In this document: piece by piece, positions 56,265 through 64,000 of the stretch
Layout of the letters: each line of letters opens with the position of its first letter
Position numbering within the stretch: position 1 is the first letter of the stretch
Origin: Paracoccus aerodenitrificans
Lineage (GTDB): Bacteria; Pseudomonadota; Alphaproteobacteria; Rhodobacterales; Rhodobacteraceae
Reading direction: 5' to 3'
Length of the DNA stretch: 64,000 nt
NCBI RefSeq assembly: GCF_027913215.1
Contig: NZ_CP115784.1
Span: 1,116,001-1,180,000 of the forward strand
The notes under the pieces: generated by a model
Seen by the model: only the letters and a program-made list of their open reading frames with translations
What the model was told of the DNA's origin: nothing
Database searches by the model: none
Position numbers and translations under genes: made by a program

Positions 56265-56609
56265 CTAGAAAGGCAGCTTCATGCCCGGAGGAAGGCCCAG
56301 CTCCTGGCCGAAGCGGGCCATTTCCTGCTGCGCCTTGTCCTGAGCGCGGCGCTGCGCATCCTTGATCGCGGCAAGGATAAGATCCTCGACCACTTCCTTT
56401 TCCGAGGCCACGAAAATCGACGGATCGATATCCAGCCCGGTCAGCTCACCCTTGGCGGTTGCCGTGGCCTTGACCAGACCGGCTCCGGCCTCTCCGGTCA
56501 CGGTCATGCGGGACAGCCCTTCCTGCATTTCGGTCATCTTGGCTTCCATGTCCTTCGCCGCGGACATCATCTTGGCCATGTCGCCAAAGCCACCCAAACC
56601 CTTGAACAT
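56265..56609 (-). CDS. ybaB: YbaB/EbfC nucleoid-associated protein
   Basis: 114 residues. MFKGLGGFGDMAKMMSAAKDMEAKMTEMQEGLS start and ELTGLDIDPSIFV-type core with VVEDLILAAIKDAQRRAQD, the conserved helix. Binds DNA as a dimer. Between a small membrane-protein gene and recR in the dnaX operon. Confidence 0.94.
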   Translation of the reverse strand: MFKGLGGFGDMAKMMSAAKDMEAKMTEMQEGLSRMTVTGEAGAGLVKATATAKGELTGLDIDPSIFVASEKEVVEDLILAAIKDAQRRAQDKAQQEMARFGQELGLPPGMKLPF

Positions 56610-56626
56610 ATTCTTGTCTCCGCGTG

Positions 56627-56941
56627 TCAGTTCAGCGCAAGTTCCGCCGGAAAGATCATCCTCCGGCGATCAGCAGTAAAGCCTAGGTGGCCGGTCAGCG
56701 GGCCGCCTTCAAGGAGGAACGGCACCTTATCGCCGACAAAGCGGGAAACGGCCAGATCGCGCTTCATGTCCGGCCTATATTTACCGCTGTTACGATCATC
56801 TTCAGGAATTGAGAAAAAGAAGGTCGAATGCCGCCTTCCGAAGATCGCTGTCAGCGCGACAATGACGCCCGAAATGGCAGTTATCAGCGCCATGACAGCG
56901 AATCCGATTGTCGGGCCGGGATCGTCCTTCGCCCGCGTCAT
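56627..56941 (-). CDS. Small hypothetical membrane protein in the dnaX operon
   Basis: 104 residues. One clear membrane segment (TIGFAVMALITAISGVIVALTAIFG) near the N-terminus, then about 65 polar residues (FFFSIPEDDRNSGKYRPDMKRDLAV, HLGFTADRRRMIFPAELALN). The ATG overlaps the dnaX stop by four bases and it ends 17 bases before ybaB, so operon placement supports it. The segment between dnaX and ybaB is normally empty in other bacteria. I do not recognise the family. Confidence 0.6.
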   Translation of the reverse strand: MTRAKDDPGPTIGFAVMALITAISGVIVALTAIFGRRHSTFFFSIPEDDRNSGKYRPDMKRDLAVSRFVGDKVPFLLEGGPLTGHLGFTADRRRMIFPAELALN

Positions 56942-58767
56942 TCACTGTCCTCGAACGGATCCCATTCCTCGGCTTCAGCAACCGGGCCGGTTCCGTCATC
57001 ATGCTGGAGGCTGCCGTCGCGGTCCTCCTGCAGACCCGCTTCCACGGCAGGCTCAATCCGTTTCGCCGACAGAAGCCTTGCCCCGGGAAAGGCTGAAAGG
57101 GCAGCCTGCACCATCGGATGGTTCCTGGCCCGGGACAATGCCTCGGCCTGAGCCTCGGCGCGGGTTTCGGCGATGGTTGGACCACCGCCCTCATTCACCA
57201 CGGTCACGGCCCATCGCTGACCGCCCGTCCAGCCCCGCAGCCGTTCCGCCAGCCGCGAGGCAAGGTCGCGCGGTGCGTCATCGGTCGGCTGGAATTCAAT
57301 CCGCCCGGGGCTGTAGCGGGCCAGCCGGACATGATCCTCAACCATGATCAGCAGGGGCATGTCGCGCATCCGCCGGATCAGCTCCAGCACGCTGTCGAAA
57401 TCGGGAAACCCGGCAAGCAGCGATTGCGGCGCGGTCTGCATGGCGGTCGCATATGCGGTCCCGTTGCCGGTGGGCACAACATGCTGAGCAGGCGGCATCT
57501 GAGCCGGTTGGGACCGCACAGGAGCATGAGACGAGGCGGAAGATGCGGGCGAATCCGCGCGGCCATTGCTGGCGGGGGCAGGGCGGGTCAGCTCTCCGGC
57601 GGCCTGTGCTGCCTGTATCTTGCGGATCAGGGATTCCGGGTCGGGAAGATCGGCGGCATGGGTCAGCCGGATAACCGCCATTTCGGCTGCCATCATGGAG
57701 TTCGGCGCGACGGAAACCTCTTCCAGAGATTTCAGCAGCATCTGCCAGAGCCGGGTCAGCGCCCGCATTGGCACCTGCTCGGCCAAAGCTGCGCCGCGCG
57801 TACGCTCTTCGGGGGAAATCGTGGGGTCTTCCATCGCGTCCGGGGTGATTTTGACCACGGACACCCAATGGGTGATCTCGGCCAGGTCACGCAGCACGGC
57901 GACCGGATCGGCGCCATCGGCATATTGCGCCTGTAGTTCGGCCAGTGCCTGCGCCGCGTCGCCGCGCAGGATCATCTCGAACAGGTCGATCACCCGGCCC
58001 CGATCCGCCAGCCCCAGCATGGCGCGGACCTGTTCCGCAGTGGTTTCGCCCGCCCCGTGACTGATCGCCTGATCCAGCAGCGAGGTGGCGTCACGGGCCG
58101 AACCCTCGGCCGCACGCGTGATCAGTGCCAGAGCGTCATCGGTGATCTGCGCGGATTCAGCGGTCGCGATGCGGCGCAGCAGATCGATCATCACCTCGGG
58201 TTCGATCCGGCGCAGGTCGAAACGCTGGCAGCGTGACAGAACCGTCACCGGAACCTTGCGGATCTCGGTGGTGGCAAAGATGAATTTCACATGCGGCGGC
58301 GGTTCCTCCAGCGTCTTGAGCAGCGCGTTAAACGCACTGGTCGAGAGCATGTGAACCTCGTCAATAATATAAATCTTGTATCGCGCCGAAGCAGCCCGGT
58401 AATGGACGCTTTCGATGATTTCGCGGATATCCCCAACGCCGGTCCGGCTTGCGGCATCCATTTCCAGCACATCGACATGGCGACCTTCCGAGATCGCCAC
58501 GCAATGTTCGCACTGGCCGCATGGTTCGGTGGTCGGACTGCCTTTGCCATCCGGACCGATACAGTTCAGTCCTTTTGCGATGATCCGTGCCGTGGTGGTT
58601 TTCCCGGTGCCGCGAATGCCGGTCATGATAAAGGCCTGCGCGATCCGGTCGGCGGCGAACGCGTTTTTCAGCGTGCGGACCATCGCATCCTGACCGACAA
58701 GATCCGAAAATGTCTCGGGCCGGTATTTCCGGGCCAGTACCTGATAATTCTGTTCGCTGTCGGTCAT
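56938..58767 (-). CDS. dnaX: DNA polymerase III subunit gamma/tau
   Basis: Clamp-loader ATPase. 609 residues from the ATG at 58767 (MTDSEQNYQVLARKYRPETF); the longer frame adds 30 unlikely residues. Walker A GIRGTGKTTTAR (50-61), zinc module C69/C83/C86/C89, DEVHML, and the sensor-1 and SRC motif (VLSRCQRFDLRRIEPE). A Pro/Ala/Ser linker lies at about 405-460, then the C-terminal tau part. No run of six A typical of programmed frameshifting to gamma is visible. Confidence 0.97.
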   Translation of the reverse strand: MTDSEQNYQVLARKYRPETFSDLVGQDAMVRTLKNAFAADRIAQAFIMTGIRGTGKTTTARIIAKGLNCIGPDGKGSPTTEPCGQCEHCVAISEGRHVDVLEMDAASRTGVGDIREIIESVHYRAASARYKIYIIDEVHMLSTSAFNALLKTLEEPPPHVKFIFATTEIRKVPVTVLSRCQRFDLRRIEPEVMIDLLRRIATAESAQITDDALALITRAAEGSARDATSLLDQAISHGAGETTAEQVRAMLGLADRGRVIDLFEMILRGDAAQALAELQAQYADGADPVAVLRDLAEITHWVSVVKITPDAMEDPTISPEERTRGAALAEQVPMRALTRLWQMLLKSLEEVSVAPNSMMAAEMAVIRLTHAADLPDPESLIRKIQAAQAAGELTRPAPASNGRADSPASSASSHAPVRSQPAQMPPAQHVVPTGNGTAYATAMQTAPQSLLAGFPDFDSVLELIRRMRDMPLLIMVEDHVRLARYSPGRIEFQPTDDAPRDLASRLAERLRGWTGGQRWAVTVVNEGGGPTIAETRAEAQAEALSRARNHPMVQAALSAFPGARLLSAKRIEPAVEAGLQEDRDGSLQHDDGTGPVAEAEEWDPFEDSE

Positions 58768-58944
58768 CTCGCCTCGCCTGGGTCGCTGCACCTTAGCCTT
58801 GGAGCGGTTTCGCCACAATATCCGCCGCAACCTCGCGTTGTTCTGTTCACAGGGCATTTGAGGAAAATTCTAGGTTGTGTTTATTTGCATGAACTCTTCT
58901 TTAGGTTTAATAGTTTTGGGATATCTACATGATAAGGTAAATGA

Positions 58945-59325
58945 ATGCTGAAATTAATCCTTGCGCTCGGGCTGATGGTGGCGGTGTCGGGCTGTGCGAC
59001 GATCACGCGGGGCAGCAATGATGTGCTTGTGGTCAACTCCACACCCCAGGGTGCCCATGTTCAGCTGAGCAGCGGCGAAACCTGCGATAATACGCCCTGC
59101 AGCTTCAAGCTGCCGCGCAAATCGGAAATTGATGTGCTTGTGACCAAGTCCGGCTGTGAGGCGCGGCGGATCCGGGTCACGAACAAGGTTGCGGGTGCTG
59201 GCGGGGCTGCGATGGCAGGAAATGTGCTTGTCGGCGGCATTATTGGCGCGGGGGTAGATGCGGGAACCGGCGCGATGCTTGACCTTGTGCCTAATCCTGT
59301 TGAGGCTGTTCTTGACTGCGGTTGA
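58945..59325 (+). CDS. Lipoprotein with PEGA-like domain
   Basis: 126 residues. Lipobox VSGC after MLKLILALGLMVA. The mature part SNDVLVVNSTPQGAHVQLSSGETCDNTPCSFKLPRKSEIDVLVTKSGCEARRI resembles PEGA-type surface domains of small outer-membrane lipoproteins. A Gly/Ala-rich stretch (AGAGGAAMAGNVLVGGIIGAGVDAGTG) follows. It sits between the leftward dnaX and ffs genes, preceded by AT-rich DNA. The function is unknown. Confidence 0.85.
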   Translation: MLKLILALGLMVAVSGCATITRGSNDVLVVNSTPQGAHVQLSSGETCDNTPCSFKLPRKSEIDVLVTKSGCEARRIRVTNKVAGAGGAAMAGNVLVGGIIGAGVDAGTGAMLDLVPNPVEAVLDCG

Positions 59326-59551
59326 TGCAGTCTGACGTAACCCTCAGGCAGTTCTTATCTTTGTTTGTTGCGCAATGCGATGCATTTGCCGGGCCGAAAT
59401 TCTGCGCTTTTGGTGAAACAGGCTGATCTGATGGCGGTGTCCAGCCATCATCTGAAGTTTCTGAGTTCGGCAGAGCAGCAACAGGTTCAGCGCCAATTTC
59501 GCAGTCAGCGAAGGGGAATAAGCGGGCTGATCTGAAAAGAAACAGATGGGT

Positions 59552-59645
59552 GAGAGGCTGGACTGCGACCCGAACGGAATTCGTTGCGGCTGCTTCCTTC
59601 CGGACCTGACCGGGTTGGCGAAGCGTTCGCCCGCGCCAACCTCTC
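59552..59645 (-). ncRNA. ffs: Signal recognition particle RNA (4.5S type)
   Basis: On the minus strand the universal core GGTCAGGTCCGGAAGGAAGC is present, with the asymmetric and symmetric loops on both sides. The ends GAGAGGTTGG and CCAGCCTCTC pair to close the long hairpin. About 94 bases, as in small bacterial SRP RNAs. Binds the Ffh M domain. The 5' end is 10 bases from the end of the nucleotidase gene. Confidence 0.93.
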
Positions 59646-59655
59646 GTCGATGTAA

Positions 59656-61479
59656 CTAGGGGCTGTCGGGCGGGGATGCAACCCCTGCCTGGAAGCTCAG
59701 CGAAAAGCGGCGAAAGCCCTCATCGGAAGCGGGGTATTGTTGCGCCGGGACGGGGCAGAGACGGGGATCGGCATCCGGCGCTGTCTCGAAAACGGCGCGG
59801 GTGGCATGTGATGCGGAAAACCGGAACCAAGGGGTGAGATCAGGGATGATCTTGGACGTTCCGGCAAGGTGCCGCGCCACAAGATCGCGTATCCTCAGAC
59901 GTGCGATTTCGGGGATCAGGCAGGTTTTCGTCCTGGTCAGAGCTGCATAGGGCTGGCCCCCGGCCATGCGGTAGCTGTTGGTGACAAGGGTGAAACGATC
60001 CGAGGCACTGATCGGTACGCCTTGAAAGCTCAGATCGCGGATGCGGTGCTGGTCGTCGATCCTGTTGCCCGGCGCGTCGAACCCGGCGGGACATGTCAGG
60101 TCGATATGGTAATCGAGTCCGCCGATCATATCTGCCTGAAAACCCGGCACTTCTGGATCGATAAGCCGGGCGTCGGTCTCTTCGGGCCGGATATGGCGGA
60201 AGAGCCGCGCCGTGCGTTCAAGCCAATCCGTGATCTCTGCTCCGGTCATTGGAATTGCAGCGATATAGTTCGGGAAGGGATAGATGTGCGACAGATCCGC
60301 CAGGGTCAGAGGCCCGGCCGGAATATTTATGAAATGCTTTGGACCGCCGCGGCCTCCGGTCCGAAACGGCGCGATCGAGACCAGTGGCGGCGCGGCATCG
60401 GGCATGATCTCTGCCATGTAGTCCAACAGGGCGGCTTCGACCAGCCGCAGGCAGGGGTCGACGCCAAGAAGCGCATAATGGCTGGTCAAGGTGGCGTTGC
60501 TGTGGGTGATCGCCTGCTCAAGCCGCTTTTCGATATCCGAGGATGAAAACGCCGTGGCATGTGAAAGCCGGGGGCATGGCAGATTGGCGGCCGGAATCGT
60601 GGTGGCCTCTGCGCATTTCACCTGCCAATGACCCTCCGCGCCGTGCAGGGTCAGTGTCATTGCCGCAAGGTGAGAACCGCCGAAGCCAGCCTCGACAATG
60701 GCCGCGCGGCTTTCCGTGGCCGGGCGGACGAAGACTTCATGAGTATGCCCGGCAATGACCGCATCCACCGCCGGCAGTTCCGCAATTGCCCCTGCCGCGT
60801 TTTCCGCCCGCTTCTGCCCGCCCGACCCATAACCGCCGTGGCTGAGGGCGATGATCGCATCGACACCTTGCGCACGCAGAGATGAGACGGCGCGTTTGGC
60901 CGCATCGGAGATGTCTTCGGTGCGCATCTCGCGTGACAGATCGGGTTCCCATTCGACCGTTTGGGGGGGCAGCACGCCGAAGACGCCGATCGCGATCCGA
61001 TGCGTATCGCCCTGCGTATCAGGCAATTCGCGCGTCAGGACGACGCTTTCCGTCCAGGGCATCGCGCCCTGATCCAGCCCGGCATTCGCCAGCGTCACCG
61101 GATAGGCCGCATCGCGCAGCACCCGGCGGAGAAAGCCGATGCCCTGGGAAAAATCATGATTGCCAAGCGTTGCCGCATCATAGCACAGCAGATTGAGCGC
61201 GGCGATTGCGGGGTGGGATTCATGCGCCCCCAGTCCGGCACGTGCGATTTCGTCGGCCAGAGCCGATCCTTCGATCAAATCGCCATTGTCGAAGAGGAGG
61301 ACATTATCGAAGCGCTCCCGCTCTGCCGCGATAAGCGGGGCAAGCCGCGCCAGTCCGCCGCTTGTTTCGCTGGCGTCAAGGCGCATATGCAGGTCGGTCG
61401 TTGCGAGGATGCGCAACACGATCTGGCGGGATTTGCGGGTCGTATGGATCGGTTTTCGGTGAATTTCAGTATCCTGCAT
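59656..61479 (-). CDS. 5'-nucleotidase / 2',3'-cyclic phosphodiesterase family protein
   Basis: 607 residues. Metallophosphatase motifs: LATTDLHMRL, DNGDLIEGSALADE, LGNHDFSQG, ALSHGG and AGHTHEVF. The C-terminal nucleotidase domain begins about 330 and includes INIPAGPLTLADLSHIYPFPN. The family (UshA/CpdB) is usually periplasmic, but this N-terminus (MQDTEIHRKPIHTTRKSRQIV) has no signal peptide. A cytoplasmic enzyme or a missed upstream start are both possible; upstream DNA is AT-rich and not coding in frame. Confidence 0.9.
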   Translation of the reverse strand: MQDTEIHRKPIHTTRKSRQIVLRILATTDLHMRLDASETSGGLARLAPLIAAERERFDNVLLFDNGDLIEGSALADEIARAGLGAHESHPAIAALNLLCYDAATLGNHDFSQGIGFLRRVLRDAAYPVTLANAGLDQGAMPWTESVVLTRELPDTQGDTHRIAIGVFGVLPPQTVEWEPDLSREMRTEDISDAAKRAVSSLRAQGVDAIIALSHGGYGSGGQKRAENAAGAIAELPAVDAVIAGHTHEVFVRPATESRAAIVEAGFGGSHLAAMTLTLHGAEGHWQVKCAEATTIPAANLPCPRLSHATAFSSSDIEKRLEQAITHSNATLTSHYALLGVDPCLRLVEAALLDYMAEIMPDAAPPLVSIAPFRTGGRGGPKHFINIPAGPLTLADLSHIYPFPNYIAAIPMTGAEITDWLERTARLFRHIRPEETDARLIDPEVPGFQADMIGGLDYHIDLTCPAGFDAPGNRIDDQHRIRDLSFQGVPISASDRFTLVTNSYRMAGGQPYAALTRTKTCLIPEIARLRIRDLVARHLAGTSKIIPDLTPWFRFSASHATRAVFETAPDADPRLCPVPAQQYPASDEGFRRFSLSFQAGVASPPDSP

Positions 61480-61666
61480 GAACGCATCGCATCCGGGAAT
61501 GAATAATCGTGCATTGGCGAACTCTTTCCGAAATAACTAAAAAACCATATTAATTACAACTATAGATTGTATTTGTTGAAGTACTGTCGGATTTGCCAGC
61601 TTGCGAATGATGCGCCACTTTCCTATCACGGCCTTTGACGATCATAAGAAACCACAGCGAGACCTT

Positions 61667-62110
61667 ATGAAGTTTTCAACACGCGTGGACCGCCCGGTGC
61701 TGGCAGAGCAGATGTTCAAGATTATCTCAGACTTTGAACGCATAGAACGAATTCTTATGCGTCGTGGGGCGTCGGTTCAGCGTGTCGCAAATGGCTCGGA
61801 TGCAACAATATCATGGGATCTCAAATTCGACTGGCGCGGGCAGAGCCGGGCGTTGCAGCTTTTGCTCGTGCAGTTCGACCGTCCCGAAAAGCTTGCGCTT
61901 ACCGGAAAATCGAAGCCCTTCGATATGCGATTCGATCTGTCGGTCGTGGCGCTGTCGCGCGTGAAATCGCGGCTGATCTTTGAAATGGAAGTCTGGCCAC
62001 GCAATATGCGTGCGCGTCTGGCGGTGCAGACGGCCAAGCTGGGCAAGGCGCAGCTTGACAGGAAATTCGCCGAAAGGGTTGCCAGTTTCGTAGACGACGC
62101 CATCGCCTGA
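61667..62110 (+). CDS. SRPBCC-like small protein
   Basis: 147 residues from the ATG at 61667. The pattern MKFSTRVDRPVLAEQMFKIISDFERIERILMRRG, then a run of beta strands (VKSRLIFEMEVWP) and a C-terminal helix (KLGKAQLDRKFAERVASFVDD), fits the START/SRPBCC lipid- or polyketide-binding fold. Upstream 190 bases are AT-rich. No metal or catalytic motif is recognised. Convergent with pheA, 12 bases apart. Confidence 0.78.
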   Translation: MKFSTRVDRPVLAEQMFKIISDFERIERILMRRGASVQRVANGSDATISWDLKFDWRGQSRALQLLLVQFDRPEKLALTGKSKPFDMRFDLSVVALSRVKSRLIFEMEVWPRNMRARLAVQTAKLGKAQLDRKFAERVASFVDDAIA

Positions 62111-62122
62111 TGACGCATGGGC

Positions 62123-62995
62123 TCAGCTATCGGCGCTTTGTTCTGCTCTGAGCGGATCGGCGGGATAGACGCCAAGCATATTGATCATCGAGGTGAAATA
62201 CCCCAGCTCATCCAGCGCCCGCCTGACATTGGGATCGTCCGGGTGGCCCTCGATATCCGCATAGAATTGCGTCGCGGTGAACACGCCATCGACCATATAG
62301 CTTTCCAGCTTGGTCATGTTCACCCCATTCGTCGCAAACCCGCCCATCGCTTTATACAGCGCCGCCGGAATGTTGCGGACGCGGAAGACGAAGCTGGTGA
62401 GCATCTGCCCGTGACCATCCCGGTTCGTGCGGCGGCTGTAATCCGGGTCCCGTGACATGATCAGGAAGCGGGTGGTGTTGTTCTTCCGGTCCTCGATTTC
62501 GTCGGCCAGCCGGTTCAGCCCGTAAATCTCTCCGGCCAGCGGCGCTGCGAGTGCGGCAATGTGACGCTGACCCTGTTCGGCAACGATTTTGGCCGATCCT
62601 GCCGTGTCCAGACCGGTCATGCCCTGAATGCCGTGCTGACGCAGAAAGTCGCGGCACTGACCCAGCAGGACGGTATGGCTCATTGCGTCGGTGACCTCGC
62701 TCAGGGTCACGCCGGGCAAGGCGAGCAGGCTGATATGAACGCGTACAAAGGCCTCGTCGATGATATGCAGGCCGGATTCGGGCAGCAGGTGATGGATATC
62801 GGCGACGCGGCCATAGGTCGAGTTCTCGACCGGAAGCATAGCCAGATCGGCCTGACCCGAGCGGACGGCCTCGATCACATCCTCAAAGGTGCGGCAGGGC
62901 AGCGCCGTCATATCCGGGCGTGCGTCCCGGCAGGCCTGATGGCTGTAGGCTCCGGGCTCGCCCTGGAAGGCAATGAGATTGTTCTGTCCGGTCAT
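62123..62995 (-). CDS. pheA: Prephenate dehydratase
   Basis: Makes phenylpyruvate for Phe synthesis. 290 residues from the ATG at 62995 (after GGGAGCCAAGC). Catalytic domain with FQGEPGAYSHQACR, LPVENSTYGRVAD and the essential Thr in NNTTRFLIM, followed by a regulatory ACT domain (LTSFVFRVRNIPAALYKAMGGFATNGVNMTKLESYMVDG), which senses phenylalanine. Monofunctional, with no chorismate mutase domain. Confidence 0.97.
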   Translation of the reverse strand: MTGQNNLIAFQGEPGAYSHQACRDARPDMTALPCRTFEDVIEAVRSGQADLAMLPVENSTYGRVADIHHLLPESGLHIIDEAFVRVHISLLALPGVTLSEVTDAMSHTVLLGQCRDFLRQHGIQGMTGLDTAGSAKIVAEQGQRHIAALAAPLAGEIYGLNRLADEIEDRKNNTTRFLIMSRDPDYSRRTNRDGHGQMLTSFVFRVRNIPAALYKAMGGFATNGVNMTKLESYMVDGVFTATQFYADIEGHPDDPNVRRALDELGYFTSMINMLGVYPADPLRAEQSADS

Positions 62996-63111
62996 CTGCT
63001 TGGCTCCCGATTGACTGATCGGCAATTGCGGGTGAACTATACCTTGAACAGGCCGAAAGAAAGCGGATAGATACGGCCAGAAATTTGAACACTACCTAGC
63101 GGGGACGGCAA

Positions 63112-63645
63112 ATGTTCAACACCATGACCATCACCAAGACTTCAGGGGCGCTGATCGGGTCGTTGCTTGCCCTGCTTCTGCTGTTCTGGGGAGCCAATTC
63201 CTTGTTTCTTGTCAGACCGCCAGCCGGTGCCGATCATGGCGAAGAGGTTGCGCAGGCCTATTCCATCGAGGTTGAGGGCGGCGGTACCGAAGAGGTGGTC
63301 GAGGAAGAGATCGATTTCGGTGCACTCATGGCCTCTGCCGATGCCGGAGCCGGTGAGCGTGTCTTCGGCAAATGCCGCGCCTGCCACAAGCTGGACGGTA
63401 CGGATGGAATCGGTCCGCATCTGAATGGTGTTGTCGGTCGTGCCGTGGCGGGAATCGACGGGTTCTCTTATTCCGGCGGTATGGTCGATCACGTCGCCGA
63501 GGCGCCGGAGTGGACGCCAGAGGCGCTGCAGGCATTCATCGAAGATCCTTCTGGCGTCGTTTCGGGCACGAAGATGACCTTTGCGGGGATCTCGGATGCG
63601 CAGGACCGCGCCGATCTGATCGCCTATCTGCAAAGCCAGCCCTGA
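63112..63645 (+). CDS. cycM: Membrane-anchored cytochrome c552 (CycM)
   Basis: Carries electrons from the bc1 complex to terminal oxidases. 177 residues: one N-terminal anchor ([22 protein letters not shown]), an acidic linker of about 40 residues, and a class I cytochrome c domain with C88-R-A-C91-H92, [12 protein letters not shown] and axial M155 in GTKMTF. The start MFNTMTITK is almost the same as I remember for Paracoccus denitrificans c552. Divergent from pheA. Confidence 0.95.
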   Translation: MFNTMTITKTSGALIGSLLALLLLFWGANSLFLVRPPAGADHGEEVAQAYSIEVEGGGTEEVVEEEIDFGALMASADAGAGERVFGKCRACHKLDGTDGIGPHLNGVVGRAVAGIDGFSYSGGMVDHVAEAPEWTPEALQAFIEDPSGVVSGTKMTFAGISDAQDRADLIAYLQSQP

Positions 63646-63669
63646 TCTGATCTTCGGTCGGTTTTTTAG

Positions 63670-63701
63670 ACGCCCGGTCCCGCGAAGGGGCCGGGCGTTT
63701 T
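63670..63701 (+). terminator. Terminator after cycM
   Basis: Stem ACGCCCGGTCC / GGGCCGGGCGT (one G-T pair) with a short loop, then TTTT. Ends the monocistronic cycM transcript. Confidence 0.85.
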
Positions 63702-63784
63702 GCGTTGCCGTTCACGAAAACGCGGATTGATCCGCACCCGTCCTGCGGCGTAGCCTGTGGGGCAGCACAATGTGAAGGAAGATC

Positions 63785-64000
63785 ATGACCCGCCATTCTG
63801 CCCGCCTCTCCGCCCTGATTCTGCCGCTTTGCCTGGCCGCTCTGCCCGGTTGGGCGCAGGACGCCGCCGAAGCCGCGCCCGGAACAGAGGCCGCGCAGGC
63901 AGAATCCGCCGCGCAGAACGAGGATGTCACCGTCACCCATGCGCTTTCCGTGTTCGGGACCCCGGCATTGCCTGCGGATTTCCAGCAGCTTCCCTATGTG
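63785..64000 (+). CDS. Extracellular peptide-binding protein, N-terminus only
   Basis: 72 residues up to the window edge. GTGAAGGAAG precedes the ATG. A signal peptide (RLSALILPLCLAALPGWAQ), an Ala/Glu-rich stretch, then VTVTHALSVFGTPALPADFQQLPYV, which matches the start of YejA-type (microcin C-like peptide) family-5 binding proteins. The permease and ATPase genes would be expected downstream, beyond the window. Confidence 0.8.
   Translation, partial: MTRHSARLSALILPLCLAALPGWAQDAAEAAPGTEAAQAESAAQNEDVTVTHALSVFGTPALPADFQQLPYV

Noticed and set aside
56938..58767. Programmed frameshift in dnaX to make gamma
   Set aside because: No run of six A or similar slippery site was visible.

Overview
The window is chromosomal DNA of a high-GC alphaproteobacterium of the Rhodobacteraceae, most likely Paracoccus or a close relative. 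The evidence is a membrane-anchored cytochrome of the Paracoccus c552 (CycM) type, a cbb3 oxidase cluster ccoNOQP-ccoGHIS with FNR-type boxes, the alphaproteobacterial division ATPase MipZ, stand-alone chorismate mutase and prephenate dehydratase genes, and an ffh...rpsP-rimM-trmD-rplS-rpmE run. Almost everything is a recognisable core gene. I saw no prophage, insertion sequence, CRISPR array, rRNA or tRNA gene.

Layout. 1-4.5 kb: 3' part of obgE, proB, then a divergent cupin / zinc alcohol dehydrogenase / SDR cassette of unknown substrate. 4.8-18.4 kb: ilvD, a PAS-domain protein, gmk, a gamma-carbonic-anhydrase-like protein, a PhoR-like histidine kinase, ispG, a DsbA-type thiol oxidoreductase, an aminotransferase, an AmiC-type amidase, PBP1A and prfB. 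18.4-26.0 kb: an oligopeptide ABC importer (oppABCDF) whose last gene overlaps an ABC exporter gene. 26.3-33.6 kb: a TRAP transporter permease pair without a binding protein, a class III aminotransferase, a DUF817 membrane protein, glyA and nadK. 33.7-43.0 kb: a tandem universal stress protein divergent from ccoNOQP, then ccoGHIS; one FNR box precedes each oxidase operon. 43-48.3 kb: xseA, a small Excalibur-like secreted protein with an apparent C-terminal frameshift, purD, mipZ, an L,D-transpeptidase and a small lipoprotein. 48.5-54.8 kb: one long leftward translation cluster, ffh - three GNAT acetyltransferases - chorismate mutase - rpsP - a 48-residue membrane protein missed by ordinary ORF cut-offs - rimM - trmD - rplS - rpmE. 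55-64 kb: a free-standing LysR effector-binding domain, recR, ybaB, a small membrane protein, dnaX, a lipoprotein, the SRP RNA gene (ffs), a cytoplasmic-looking 5'-nucleotidase family protein, an SRPBCC protein, pheA, cycM and the start of a peptide-binding protein gene.

Together the genes cover growth functions (translation, secretion, cell wall, repair), amino-acid and isoprenoid synthesis, and microaerobic respiration. CycM is positioned in the family as an electron carrier to oxidases, and the cbb3 cluster supplies the high-affinity oxidase and its copper-insertion factors.

I found no clearly new multi-gene system. The best leads are a dispersed hairpin-associated repeat family, the small rimM-linked membrane protein, the GNAT trio inside the ribosome cluster, the LysR domain without a DNA-binding part, the truncated Excalibur protein, and the unusual TRAP permease with a long Gly/Ser/Pro tail. 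Starts were moved from the longest possible reading frame whenever a downstream start had a better ribosome binding site or family match. All product names rest on motif recognition and memory of families; no search was run.
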